The notes under the pieces: model-generated | Told to the model about the DNA's origin: nothing | What the model saw: only the letters and a program-made list of their open reading frames with translations | Database searches by the model: none | Position numbers and translations under genes: made by a program | Assembly (NCBI GenBank): GCA_031291675.1 | Contig: JARLIO010000030.1 | Location: 94,173 to 158,172 of the forward strand | Length of the DNA: 64,000 nucleotides | Direction: 5' to 3' | Source: Azospirillaceae bacterium | Lineage (GTDB): Bacteria; Pseudomonadota; Alphaproteobacteria; Azospirillales; Azospirillaceae | In this document: positions 56,952 to 64,000 of the stretch, in pieces | Numbering within the stretch: position 1 is the stretch's first letter | Layout: each line of letters opens with the position of its first letter

Positions 56952-58124
56952 TTACGCTGCGGCTCTTTGGGGTGTCGCGGCAAATTCCTGGCGTAGTGCG
57001 GGGCCGTGTTCATCGAGGGTCGCCGCGCCGACCCGGACCGCCGGGTCCTCGTAACCACTGATCTTGATGGGATTGCCGGGCATCCGGATCCCGCCGGCCT
57101 CGATAAACATGTTGCGGGCCCTGGTCTGCGGATGGTTGGCGACATCCTCGATTGACATCAACAGGCCGACCGGCACCCCGGCGGCGCGCATCGCCTGAAG
57201 CCAATAGTCGGCATTGTTCTGTTGGAGGATGGTCTCCAGCGCGCTCTTCAGAGCCTCGTGATGGGTTCGCCGATCCGCATTCGACAGGAACCTGCTGTCC
57301 GTCGTCAGCTCTGGATGTTCGAGCGCTCCAGCCAGCTTGGCAAACAGGCTGTCATTGCCGGCGCAGATCGCGATATAGCGGTCCTTTGCCTGAAAAATAT
57401 CAAAAGGCGTCATATAGGGGTGGCGATTGCCGAGGCGAGACGTCTCTCCTGTTGCGACATATTCCATCCAGCCATGCTCAAGCATCGCAATCGTGGCATC
57501 AAACATAGCCACATCGACCATCGCCCCTTTTCCTGTACGTTCACGGGCATAGAGGGCGCTGGCGATGCCGCCGAACATGAAGGTTCCCGCAAGAAGGTCG
57601 GAAATCGAGGTGCCGACGCGAATGGGTGGGCCATTGGTCTCACCGGTCAGACTCATCATGCCGCTCATCGCCTGGATGATCGTGTCATAGGCCGGATATT
57701 TCGTCAGAGGGCCGGTTTGCCCGAAGCCCGATGATGCGGCATAGACCAGCCGGGGATTGATCCGGTTGAGCTCTTCGTAGGAAAATCCCAATTTCGCCAT
57801 CGTTCCCGGGCGATAATTTTCAGTCAGAACATCGGCTTTCTTGACGATTTCGAGGAAGACGGCGCGATCATCATCGTTCTTGAGATCGAGAACGATGCTC
57901 TCTTTGCCGCGATTAACAAAACTGTAATAAAGAGACTGATTCTTGACAAAAGGCCCGTATAACCTCGTGTCATCGCCATGTCCAGGCGGTTCAACCTTAA
58001 TAACACGCGCGCCAAGATCGCTTAAAATGGTCGTTCCAAAGGGACCATTCAGGACATGGGTCAGATCAACAACAAGAATTCCTGAAAATGGTCCATTTGT
58101 CTTGGTAACGTCAGATATTGTCAT
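56952..58124 (-). CDS. CaiB/BaiF family CoA-transferase
   Basis: 390 residues, class III CoA-transferase fold: ILVVDLTHVLNGPFGTTILSDLGARVIKVEPPGHGDDTR, VLTENYRPGTMAKLGFSYEELNRINPRLVYAASSGFGQTGP and the catalytic Asp in RVGTSISDLLAGTFMFGG. It is clearly different from Frc and lacks the GGGGQ loop. The CoA donor and acceptor are unknown; in this operon it could activate a 2-hydroxyacid or recycle CoA. The start is ATG 58124, with AGGA 9 bases upstream. First gene of the cluster. Confidence 0.87.
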   Translation of the reverse strand: MTISDVTKTNGPFSGILVVDLTHVLNGPFGTTILSDLGARVIKVEPPGHGDDTRLYGPFVKNQSLYYSFVNRGKESIVLDLKNDDDRAVFLEIVKKADVLTENYRPGTMAKLGFSYEELNRINPRLVYAASSGFGQTGPLTKYPAYDTIIQAMSGMMSLTGETNGPPIRVGTSISDLLAGTFMFGGIASALYARERTGKGAMVDVAMFDATIAMLEHGWMEYVATGETSRLGNRHPYMTPFDIFQAKDRYIAICAGNDSLFAKLAGALEHPELTTDSRFLSNADRRTHHEALKSALETILQQNNADYWLQAMRAAGVPVGLLMSIEDVANHPQTRARNMFIEAGGIRMPGNPIKISGYEDPAVRVGAATLDEHGPALRQEFAATPQRAAA

Positions 58125-58707
58125 TTTTGTTGTTCCTGGGCTGGTGGTTACCGTTGTTGATAGAAACCAAGAGAACAAGTGGACATGGAATCGCAGCCTA
58201 AGGCCTGTGATGTCAAAGGGTGCGCTTTCATCTTGTCGAAACGAGACCCGTCGTCCTCTTGACACCCTCGATCGAGATCTTATCGCGGAATATCCGCGCC
58301 TTGATTAAGGTTATTATAGCCAAGGAGCGGCACCGGCAAAGTCAGAAACGCATGTGCGCATCCGATAACAGTTATTGGCGTTAACGCTTTGGGGGGGGGC
58401 TCCGGGCCGAGGGGATGGGCCGCGGGAACCAGCGATCGCGCAGGCCTTTGGCAACGGCGCCATGGGGTCGGCCGCTTCGGTTTCGCTCCGGCAGACACGA
58501 TTGCAAGCCGCACGGAGCCGGCGACGCGCGGCAAAAGCGAGGGGGATGGATTTGGGGGCGGTGGGCGAGACTCGCCAATTATTGCTGTCGAATCCCGCCA
58601 TTCACCGGGGTGGGACCGGGCCCGTCGGGCCCGACAGCTTCACCGCAACGCCGCGCCCGCCCTCCGGGCGCTGCCGCGAGTCCCGATGCCCCGCGACCGG
58701 CCTCAAC
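58125..58707. other. Intergenic region with palindromes
   Basis: About 580 bases, no credible gene. Near the CoA-transferase: a TCGAAACG half-site (58236-58243), CTCGATCGAG (58267-58276) and CGCGGA-ATA-TCCGCG (58284-58298). Further right: a nine-base G run at about 58390 and a GCGCCCG/CGGGCGC stem (58653-58671) 37 bases after the minus-strand gene that stops at 58708, a possible terminator without a T-run. Confidence 0.45.
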
Positions 58708-59478
58708 TCACCCGAGATTGAAGCGCGTGATCGCCGCGGCAAAATCGTCGCTGAAATGGCTGCCATTGCGGATCACGGCGATTTCCGGCGGCAGCTCATG
58801 GGCCGCAACATGGTCCAGGCTGGTCAACAGCGCCATCGGCACATGGCGGGTCGGTGTCATCGCCGAAAGACCGCGCAGCAGGTCGATACCGCCCAGGTGA
58901 TCCATCACCGCCGAGGCGATGATCATGTCCGGCGGCAGCCGAACCGCCAGCGCGATCGATTCGATGGGATCATGGACCACGATCGAGCGGAAACCACAGG
59001 CCGCCAGTTCGGCCGAGACCAGCTTGCTGACCACTTTGGAGGGGGTCACCAGCATGATTTCGACATTGCGCACTTCGACATCGGTGATGTCGAATTCATA
59101 GCGCACCGGCAGGGCACGGATCAGCTGGTTGGTGTCGGTGACGTCGGGGGTATCATCGCGATCGACCCATTCGGCAATCCGATCCGCGAAGGTCACGACG
59201 TCGGCGCGCTGACGCTCGGGCAGGGTTTTCAGCCCGCTGACATAGGCTTCGAAGCGGTGGGCGATCAGGGTCACCAGTGGAACGCCGAACGAGGTGCCGA
59301 TCCCGCGCAGCTTGCTGGCCTCGCGCATCAACACGACGATCGCGTCGGTCTCGGCCAGCCGCCCTTCGGACACCGCTTCGATGGTGTCGTAGATCACGCT
59401 CAGCCGATCCTGGGCGTCATCGCGGAACTCAATGCGCAAACGGGCGGAAAGTTCATCCAGATCAGGGGATTTGGGCAT
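58708..59478 (-). CDS. Pseudo-HPt/pseudo-receiver signalling protein
   Basis: 256 residues with two phosphorelay-like domains, both apparently inactive. Residues 10-115 look like an HPt four-helix domain, but the His of the HxLKG motif is Ser55 (MREASKLRGIGTSFG). Residues 137-256 look like a receiver (VEIMLVTPSK...PPDMIIASAVMDHLGGIDLLRGL) in which the acidic pair, the phospho-acceptor (Ser189) and the conserved Lys are all changed. It may be a scaffold or phosphorylation-independent binder. The start is ATG 59478; the extra upstream codons are not convincing. Same strand as hemA and the PadR-like gene. Confidence 0.7.
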   Translation of the reverse strand: MPKSPDLDELSARLRIEFRDDAQDRLSVIYDTIEAVSEGRLAETDAIVVLMREASKLRGIGTSFGVPLVTLIAHRFEAYVSGLKTLPERQRADVVTFADRIAEWVDRDDTPDVTDTNQLIRALPVRYEFDITDVEVRNVEIMLVTPSKVVSKLVSAELAACGFRSIVVHDPIESIALAVRLPPDMIIASAVMDHLGGIDLLRGLSAMTPTRHVPMALLTSLDHVAAHELPPEIAVIRNGSHFSDDFAAAITRFNLG

Positions 59479-59622
59479 GATCAGCGCGGTGCTCCGGGGA
59501 CCAGATAACGGATGGCGAACAAGATCTTGAGATGAAAGGACTATATCGCAAGTCCAGGCCCAATGCACGTCTACCGAAGTGCCACTTGCTGTTGAGCCCG
59601 GCCAGAACTCCGGGCCAATTTC

Positions 59623-60177
59623 TCATTGGGGGCGAAGTGTCTGTCGCAGGCTGGCGAACCACTCGAGTCGGGCTTCGATCTGGGCCAGGTCGTGATCGAG
59701 CCACGCGACCAGGTGACCCGGTTCATCGGCGTAGCCCTGGCGCAGGTCGCGCAACCGCGCCCGTTCGGTTTCCGCCAGACCGGTCAGGGCGTCGATCTGA
59801 TCGTGCTGTTCCGCCGGGTCCAGGTGATGCAGGAAGCGCAGCTTCAGCGTGATCACCAGCTTGTTGAGATCATCCGATGATGGGGATCGGATATTGGCCC
59901 GCATCAGGCTCAGGAACACCGCGTATCCGGTCCCGGTGAGGCGGATCAGGGCGTTATCTTCCATGCCGGTGCCCTCAAGCGCCTCGGTCAGCCCCTCGTA
60001 GCGCAACATCTCAAGCGAGGTTCCCATCAGGTCCAGCGAGGGCCCGACGATCCGCCCGGTGAAACGGCGGATCGAGGTCGCGAGATCGGCATAACGCATT
60101 GGGCCGGATTGGTGCAGCGTTCCCAGCGCTGCCAACCGGATCGCTTCCTTGGGCATCAGGCTGTTGTCGCGATACAT
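59623..60177 (-). CDS. PadR-like winged-helix protein
   Basis: 184 residues. N-terminal AIRLAALGTLHQSGPMRYADLATSIRRFTGRIVGPSLDLMGTSLEMLRYEGLTE reads as a winged helix with a wing (LIRLTGTGYAVFLSLM). The C-terminal half KFLHHLDPAEQHDQIDALTGLAETERARLRDLRQ...WLDHDLAQIEARLEWFASL matches the PadR C-terminal dimer helices in style. A transcriptional role is inferred. ATG 60177 chosen; 121 bases after hemA, same strand. Confidence 0.65.
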   Translation of the reverse strand: MYRDNSLMPKEAIRLAALGTLHQSGPMRYADLATSIRRFTGRIVGPSLDLMGTSLEMLRYEGLTEALEGTGMEDNALIRLTGTGYAVFLSLMRANIRSPSSDDLNKLVITLKLRFLHHLDPAEQHDQIDALTGLAETERARLRDLRQGYADEPGHLVAWLDHDLAQIEARLEWFASLRQTLRPQ

Positions 60178-60298
60178 GATGGCGTTCCCGGGGCCATGAT
60201 TGACGCTCGCATCATAGGCGATCGCGGCCCTGGCCGCCACCGCGCCGATGCGCGGCTGCCCATGACCCCGGTTTTGCACCCGAGGGGAACCCCGACGG

Positions 60299-61516
60299 TC
60301 AGGCGGCCTTGCGGATCGCCAGCCGGCTCCAGACGTCGCACAGCGCCGCGATCAGATGGGTCATCGCCGCGTCGTCATGCAACGGGGTCGGGGTCAGGCG
60401 CAGCCGTTCGGTGCCGCGGGGCACGGTCGGGTAATTGATCGGCTGAACATAGATGCGGTGCCGTTCCATCAGATCGTCGCTGGCCTGCTTGCACAGCCGG
60501 GCATCGCCGACCAGCAGGGGCACGATATGGCTGACCGACGGCATCACCGGCAGCCCGGCGTCGCGCAGCCGCTTCTTGAGGGTCGCGGCGCGTTCCTGGT
60601 GCCGATCGCGCTCCACCTGGCTGTTCTTGAGATGGCGAATGCTGGCGAGGGCGCCGGCGGCGACACTGGGGGTCAGCGACGAGGTGAAGATGAAGCCCGA
60701 GGCGAAGCTGCGCACGAAATCGACGATCGCGGTCGATCCGGTGATGTATCCCCCCATGACGCCGAAGGCCTTGGCCAGCGTGCCCTCGATGATGGTCAGC
60801 CGGTCCATCAGACCTTCGCGTTCGGCGACGCCGGCGCCGCGCTGACCATACATGCCGACGGCGTGAACCTCGTCGAGATAGGTCATGGCATTGTGGCGCT
60901 CGGCAACATTGCAGATCTCGGCGATCGGCGCGATATCGCCATCCATCGAATAGACCGACTCGAACACGACCAGCTTGGGCCGGGCCGGATCGACCTGTTT
61001 CAGCAGCCGGTCGAGGTCGGCGGGGTCATTGTGGCGAAAAATGTGCTTTTCCGCCTGCGAATGGCGGATGCCCTGGATGATCGAGGCGTGATTGAGCGCG
61101 TCGGAGAAGATGGCGCATTGCGGCAACTGCGCGCCCAGCGTCGTCAGCGTCGCCTCGTTGGAAACATAGCCCGAGGTGAACAGAAGGGCTGCCTCCTTGG
61201 CATGCAGGTCGGCGAGTTCGCGTTCCAGCAGCACATGGTAATGGTTGGTGCCCGAGATGTTGCGGGTGCCGCCGGCGCCGGCACCACAACGGCGCAGCGC
61301 GGTCACCATGGCCTCGATGACATCGGGGTGCTGGCCCATGCCGAGATAGTCGTTGCTGCACCACACGACGACATCTTCGGGCACGACATCGGGCGCCCGG
61401 TAATGGTGGGCCCGGGGAAATTCGCCGGCCTGTCGTTCGAGATCGGCAAACATCCGATACCGGCCTTCGGTCTTCAGACCGCCGAGCTTGTCCCGAAAGA
61501 AACGTTCGTAATCCAT
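60299..61516 (-). CDS. hemA: 5-aminolevulinate synthase
   Basis: Condenses glycine with succinyl-CoA to 5-aminolevulinate, the committed haem step of alphaproteobacteria (Shemin pathway). With the start at ATG 61516 it has 405 residues, the normal length. PLP motifs: [33 protein letters not shown], the [11 protein letters not shown] aspartate and the Schiff-base Lys in [16 protein letters not shown] perfect FNR-type box lies 164 bases upstream. Two small regulatory-type genes follow on the same strand. Confidence 0.96.
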   Translation of the reverse strand: MDYERFFRDKLGGLKTEGRYRMFADLERQAGEFPRAHHYRAPDVVPEDVVVWCSNDYLGMGQHPDVIEAMVTALRRCGAGAGGTRNISGTNHYHVLLERELADLHAKEAALLFTSGYVSNEATLTTLGAQLPQCAIFSDALNHASIIQGIRHSQAEKHIFRHNDPADLDRLLKQVDPARPKLVVFESVYSMDGDIAPIAEICNVAERHNAMTYLDEVHAVGMYGQRGAGVAEREGLMDRLTIIEGTLAKAFGVMGGYITGSTAIVDFVRSFASGFIFTSSLTPSVAAGALASIRHLKNSQVERDRHQERAATLKKRLRDAGLPVMPSVSHIVPLLVGDARLCKQASDDLMERHRIYVQPINYPTVPRGTERLRLTPTPLHDDAAMTHLIAALCDVWSRLAIRKAA

Positions 61517-62151
61517 GGGCGAATACCCGTCCCTTGCATAGCGGCGCCTGGCACCGGAATTGTCTGCCAGCCGGCACGATACCATTCGATGCCTTAGTGT
61601 TCGGCGCGGACACGGCCCGAATGGCGCCGCCCGCCCAAGCCTCATCGCCGGATCGTGACGGCCGATCAAAGCGCAAACATTGATCCTGATCAAGAGGCGA
61701 ACGGTTGTGCCCGGCTCGGTTTGTGCGAGTTCATGGGACCGCGCGCCGCGCGACGATCATTGGGGTCGGTTTTTTTGGTTGTTGGGGTATTGGGGTGGGG
61801 TGGGCCTCCATGCCCGCCCGTCAAGGGTCTGGAAGGGTCGAGGGCGCTTCCGGCGGCGGCACAATCCACCCAGAGTTCATTCCCTCCTGGCCGATCCGAA
61901 CCCATTCCGTCCCCCCGTGGCCGATACACTCAATGTGACACAGGCCGTCACGCGCTGCCAGCGACCGTTGCGCGACCTGGTGTCGCTTCGCAGGCCATCG
62001 CGAGGTCGGCGAAAGTCACTTGCGAATTCTGTTGAGGTTTGCGGATCAACGGCGCGCCGGTCATCAAGCCCGCCTTCACAATTGCCGGGCCCAGGCGCAC
62101 ATTCACCGGAACGCAATGATCTGGTGAGGGCGCGATGTCCCGGTTGATTTT
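61517..62151. other. Divergent gap between hemA and the SBF-like transporter
   Basis: About 630 bases; no convincing gene. Holds the FNR-type box at 61680-61693 and a T/G-rich unusual stretch at 61765-61805. Open frames here are GC-driven. Confidence 0.45.
61680..61693. promoter_or_regulatory. FNR/FnrL-type box upstream of hemA
   Basis: TTGATCCTGATCAA exactly fits the FNR consensus TTGAT-N4-ATCAA. It lies 164-177 bases before the hemA start, in the intergenic gap, so oxygen control of hemA is likely. FnrL is known to act on hemA in Rhodobacter. The same site could also serve the divergent transporter. Confidence 0.8.
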
Positions 62152-63201
62152 ATGGCTTTGGTGATGATGCGAGACCGGCTTCGTGCGGCGGTGGCCCGCT
62201 ATGCGCCCGATGGCTATTCGGTGGCTCTGGTCGGGATGGTGGCGTTGGCTTCGGTGCTGCCGCTCCGCGGCGGGATTGCCGCTGGATTCGGTGTTGCGAC
62301 CAATGTGGCGATCGCGTTGCTGTTTTTTCTGCACGGCGCCCGGTTGCCGCGCGAAGCGGTGATCGCCGGTGTGACGCACTGGCGGTTGCACCTCGTCGTG
62401 TTGTGCGCCACCTTCGTGCTGTTCCCGGTCCTGGGCGTTGTGACCCAGCCGATTGTTGCGCTGATTCTGGCGCCGCCCTTGGCACTCGGGGTGCTGTTCG
62501 TGTGCCTGCTGTCGTCAACGGTGCAGTCCTCGATCGCCTTCACCTCGATTGCCGGCGGCAATGTCGCCGCCGCGGTGTGCAGCGCGTCGGCATCGAACCT
62601 GCTGGGGATCGTGCTCACGCCGCTGTTGGCCAGCCTTCTGATTTCCGGTCAGGGGGTCGTCGTCTCGGTCGATGAGATCGGTGCGATCGTGGTCCAGCTG
62701 CTGTTGCCGTTCCTGGCCGGCCAGGTGATGCGGCGTTGGATCGGCGACTGGCTGGCCCGTCACAAGAAACTGATTGGTTTTGTCGATCGCGGGTCGATCC
62801 TGATGGTGGTCTATGGCGCCTTCAGCGCCGCGGTCAGCCACGGGCTGTGGCGCCAATTGTCGATCACGACACTTGTCGAGTTGCTGCTGATCGAGGCCGT
62901 CATGCTGGGAATTGTGCTGGCGGCGACGACCTGGGGCAGCCGGTGGCTCGGCTTTGGCCATGAAGATGAGATCGCGATCGTGTTTTGCGGGTCCAAGAAA
63001 AGCCTCGCCAGCGGCGTTCCGATCGCCAGCGTTCTGTTTCCGGCGGCATCGGTGGGGCTGATCGTGTTGCCCCTGATGTTGTTTCATCAGATTCAACTGA
63101 TGGCTTGTGCCGCGTTGGCGCGTCGCTACGCTTGGCGCAAATCGCGCGCTGCGCCGGTGATGACGAGCGGCACTTCGGGATCGGTCGAGGTTGTGTCGTA
63201 A
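62152..63201 (+). CDS. SBF-like (YfeH-type) sodium/organic-acid symporter
   Basis: About 349 residues, ten hydrophobic helices, bile acid:sodium symporter superfamily, SBF-like branch (E. coli YfeH). Motifs: NVAIALLFFLHGARLPREAV, STVQSSIAFTSIAGGNVAAAVCSASASNLLGI and FCGSKKSLASGVPIASVLFP. Substrate unknown. The start is uncertain: ATG at 62152, or the ATGs at 62164/62167 that immediately precede RDRLRAAV; no clear ribosome-binding site separates them. Confidence 0.85.
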   Translation: MALVMMRDRLRAAVARYAPDGYSVALVGMVALASVLPLRGGIAAGFGVATNVAIALLFFLHGARLPREAVIAGVTHWRLHLVVLCATFVLFPVLGVVTQPIVALILAPPLALGVLFVCLLSSTVQSSIAFTSIAGGNVAAAVCSASASNLLGIVLTPLLASLLISGQGVVVSVDEIGAIVVQLLLPFLAGQVMRRWIGDWLARHKKLIGFVDRGSILMVVYGAFSAAVSHGLWRQLSITTLVELLLIEAVMLGIVLAATTWGSRWLGFGHEDEIAIVFCGSKKSLASGVPIASVLFPAASVGLIVLPLMLFHQIQLMACAALARRYAWRKSRAAPVMTSGTSGSVEVVS

Positions 63202-63256
63202 AAAAGCAATAAAAACATTGCCGTTTCAACACAGCCGCGTGTCACCATCACTCGCC

Positions 63257-63302
63257 GCCGGCGTAACGCCGGCATTGTGGGGGCGGCCGGCGCAAGGCCG
63301 GC
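63257..63302. repeat. Two tandem REP-like hairpins
   Basis: GCCGGC-GTAAC-GCCGGC (63257-63273) and GCCGGC-GCAAG-GCCGGC (63286-63302), period 29, each followed by WTTGT and a G run. They lie 55 bases after the transporter stop and may terminate it or be repetitive extragenic palindromes; other copies are not obvious in this window. Confidence 0.6.
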
Positions 63303-63319
63303 TTTGTAGGGGAACTGCC

Positions 63320-63652
63320 ATGCAGGACGACGGAAACGCCGAATCGAATGCCAGGCTTGCCGGGATTGGTTCGGGCGCCGAAACGGTCGCAGGCGTTGGC
63401 GTGCGCTCGACGGTGGCGGCATTCGATCGGGGCGCGCATCAGGCCCTCGTCGCCGGGGGCGATGACGATGATGATGATGATGATGATGATGATAACGACG
63501 ATCATCATCCGTCTGATGACGACGACGATGATGATGACGAGGATGACGACGAAGATTTCGACGATGACGAGGCGGAGGACGAGGGGCTGCTCGTCCGCGC
63601 CCGGGCGCGAATGATCGCCGCTGTGGTGCTCCCGGCCGGGGCGGCAATCTGA
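63320..63652 (+). CDS. Hypothetical protein with long poly-Asp tract
   Basis: 110 residues from ATG 63320, preceded by aggggaactgcc. Residues 1-48 are ordinary (MQDDGNAESNARLAGIG...). Then comes an almost pure Asp/Glu stretch of about 45 residues, encoded by GAT/GAC repeats (gatgat runs at about 63461-63493), and a short hydrophobic end (MIAAVVLPAGAAI). Not a recognised family. The tract could bind Ca2+ or basic proteins, or may simply be a replication-slippage product; the open frame on the other strand would be Ser- or His-rich. Coding status unsure. Confidence 0.4.
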   Translation: MQDDGNAESNARLAGIGSGAETVAGVGVRSTVAAFDRGAHQALVAGGDDDDDDDDDDDNDDHHPSDDDDDDDDEDDDEDFDDDEAEDEGLLVRARARMIAAVVLPAGAAI

Positions 63653-63753
63653 TCCGCGATCGGCGCGGCGTGACCGTGGCGAGACCGCGCCGGATCGTTC
63701 GAAACCGGATCGTTTGAAACCATCCTTGTTGTACGGCCCGGACGAAAAAAGAA

Positions 63754-63767
63754 TTGATCGGCGTCAA
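63754..63767. promoter_or_regulatory. FNR-type box upstream of adhE
   Basis: TTGATCGGCGTCAA fits TTGAT-N4-RTCAA (one base from the strict FNR consensus; identical to the Anr/Dnr-style consensus). It lies about 153 bases before the adhE start, matching anaerobic induction expected for that gene. Confidence 0.65.
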
Positions 63768-63919
63768 TACCGGAAAGAATTGCGACTCGGTACTGGTATG
63801 ACCAGAGATCAGAGCGTCCAGGCACCGGGTCGTGGTTAGATCATCGTGAGGTCCGCGTTCCTGGGGCCGGCCGTTGCCGAGAAGCGCTCGCGCCGTTGGC
63901 GCGACAGAGGAGGGGAACA

Positions 63920-64000
63920 ATGCCGATTACGAATGCTGCCGAACTGGACAGCCTGGTTGCGCGGGTCAAGGCTGCGCAGAAGAAATACGCGGAATACAGC
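63920..64000 (+). CDS. adhE: Bifunctional aldehyde-alcohol dehydrogenase AdhE, N-terminus (cut by window edge)
   Basis: Only the first 27 residues are in the window: PITNAAELDSLVARVKAAQK and KYAEYS. These line up with E. coli AdhE (AVTNVAELNALVERVKKAQR), which makes acetyl-CoA into acetaldehyde and then ethanol in long spirosome filaments. AGAGGAGGGG precedes the ATG with about 5 bases of spacing. Identity is strong for its length, but other CoA-acylating aldehyde dehydrogenases start similarly, so the fusion to the alcohol dehydrogenase half is unseen. Confidence 0.75.
   Translation, partial: MPITNAAELDSLVARVKAAQKKYAEYS

Noticed and set aside
58385..58400. G-run as sign of a G-quadruplex or assembly break
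   Set aside because: A single run of nine G (another at about 15509) without the further G-tracts needed; flanking sequence reads normally.
63126..63920. Minus-strand frames across the GAT repeat giving Ser- or His-rich proteins
   Set aside because: Products of the triplet repeat read in other frames; no ribosome-binding site or non-repeat domain that looks like a protein.
1..64000. CRISPR arrays, tRNA/rRNA genes, insertion sequences, prophage
   Set aside because: No regularly spaced repeats of array type, no tRNA cloverleaf or rRNA blocks, and no transposase, integrase or phage structural protein recognised.

Overview
This is a GC-rich chromosomal segment from an alphaproteobacterium, most likely of the Rhodospirillales type. 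The pointers are an ALA synthase-type HemA (C4 haem pathway), HdaA, a CtrA-like regulator, an alphaproteobacterial CheZ, the order purN-purM / DUF2066 / CDP-alcohol phosphatidyltransferase / PerM / hdaA, and FNR-type boxes ahead of hemA and adhE, which suggest a facultative anaerobe. The genus cannot be fixed from sequence reading alone. No rRNA, tRNA, CRISPR array, transposase or phage gene was seen.

Layout. 1-4.2 kb: parC, a SEC-C/YchJ-type protein, a TetR regulator. 4.6-15.5 kb: one long chemotaxis operon (STAS, cheY, cheA, MCP, cheW, cheW, MCP, cheR, cheB, cheD). Its CheA carries two MshEN-like repeats, and its MCPs have multiplied HAMP units. 15.5-20.6 kb: a repeat-bearing gap, msrA, a DUF29 gene, three Tad-like pseudopilin/VWA genes with no Tad machinery, a ferredoxin. 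20.6-26.6 kb (minus strand): a branched-chain amino-acid-type ABC transporter in which LivM and LivG are fused, plus a Gfo/Idh/MocA oxidoreductase. 26.8-34.9 kb: a CtrA-like regulator with a degenerate receiver, a small unknown gene, a 1674-residue cytoplasmic protein with two complete histidine-kinase cores and about eight PAS domains, and an overlapping pentapeptide-repeat gene. 34.9-40 kb: TetR, a repeat-rich gap, cheZ, fur, an unknown, LysR and a DODA-type dioxygenase. 40.3-51.4 kb: yceI-cybB-yceI, purMN, the DUF2066-hdaA operon, a SPOR protein, tatA, an SDR and a LysR regulator.

51.6-58.1 kb is a one-carbon/CoA gene set on the minus strand: a CaiB/BaiF CoA-transferase, a ThDP-dependent enzyme, a formyl-CoA:oxalate CoA-transferase that matches the E. 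coli protein closely, and an oxalate/formate-type antiporter. Inverted repeats occupy every gap between them. The ThDP enzyme does not look like classical oxalyl-CoA decarboxylase, so the pathway may be 2-hydroxyacyl-CoA cleavage to formyl-CoA rather than, or as well as, oxalate breakdown. 58.7-64 kb: a pseudo-HPt/pseudo-receiver protein, a PadR-like protein, hemA with a perfect FNR-type box upstream, an SBF-like transporter, an Asp-tract protein, and the start of adhE cut by the window edge.

Two themes recur. One is signalling with unusual domain make-up: the c-di-GMP-like motifs in CheA, the tandem kinase, and two phosphorelay proteins that have lost their phosphorylation residues. The other is oxygen-responsive or one-carbon metabolism: hemA, adhE and the formyl-CoA cluster.
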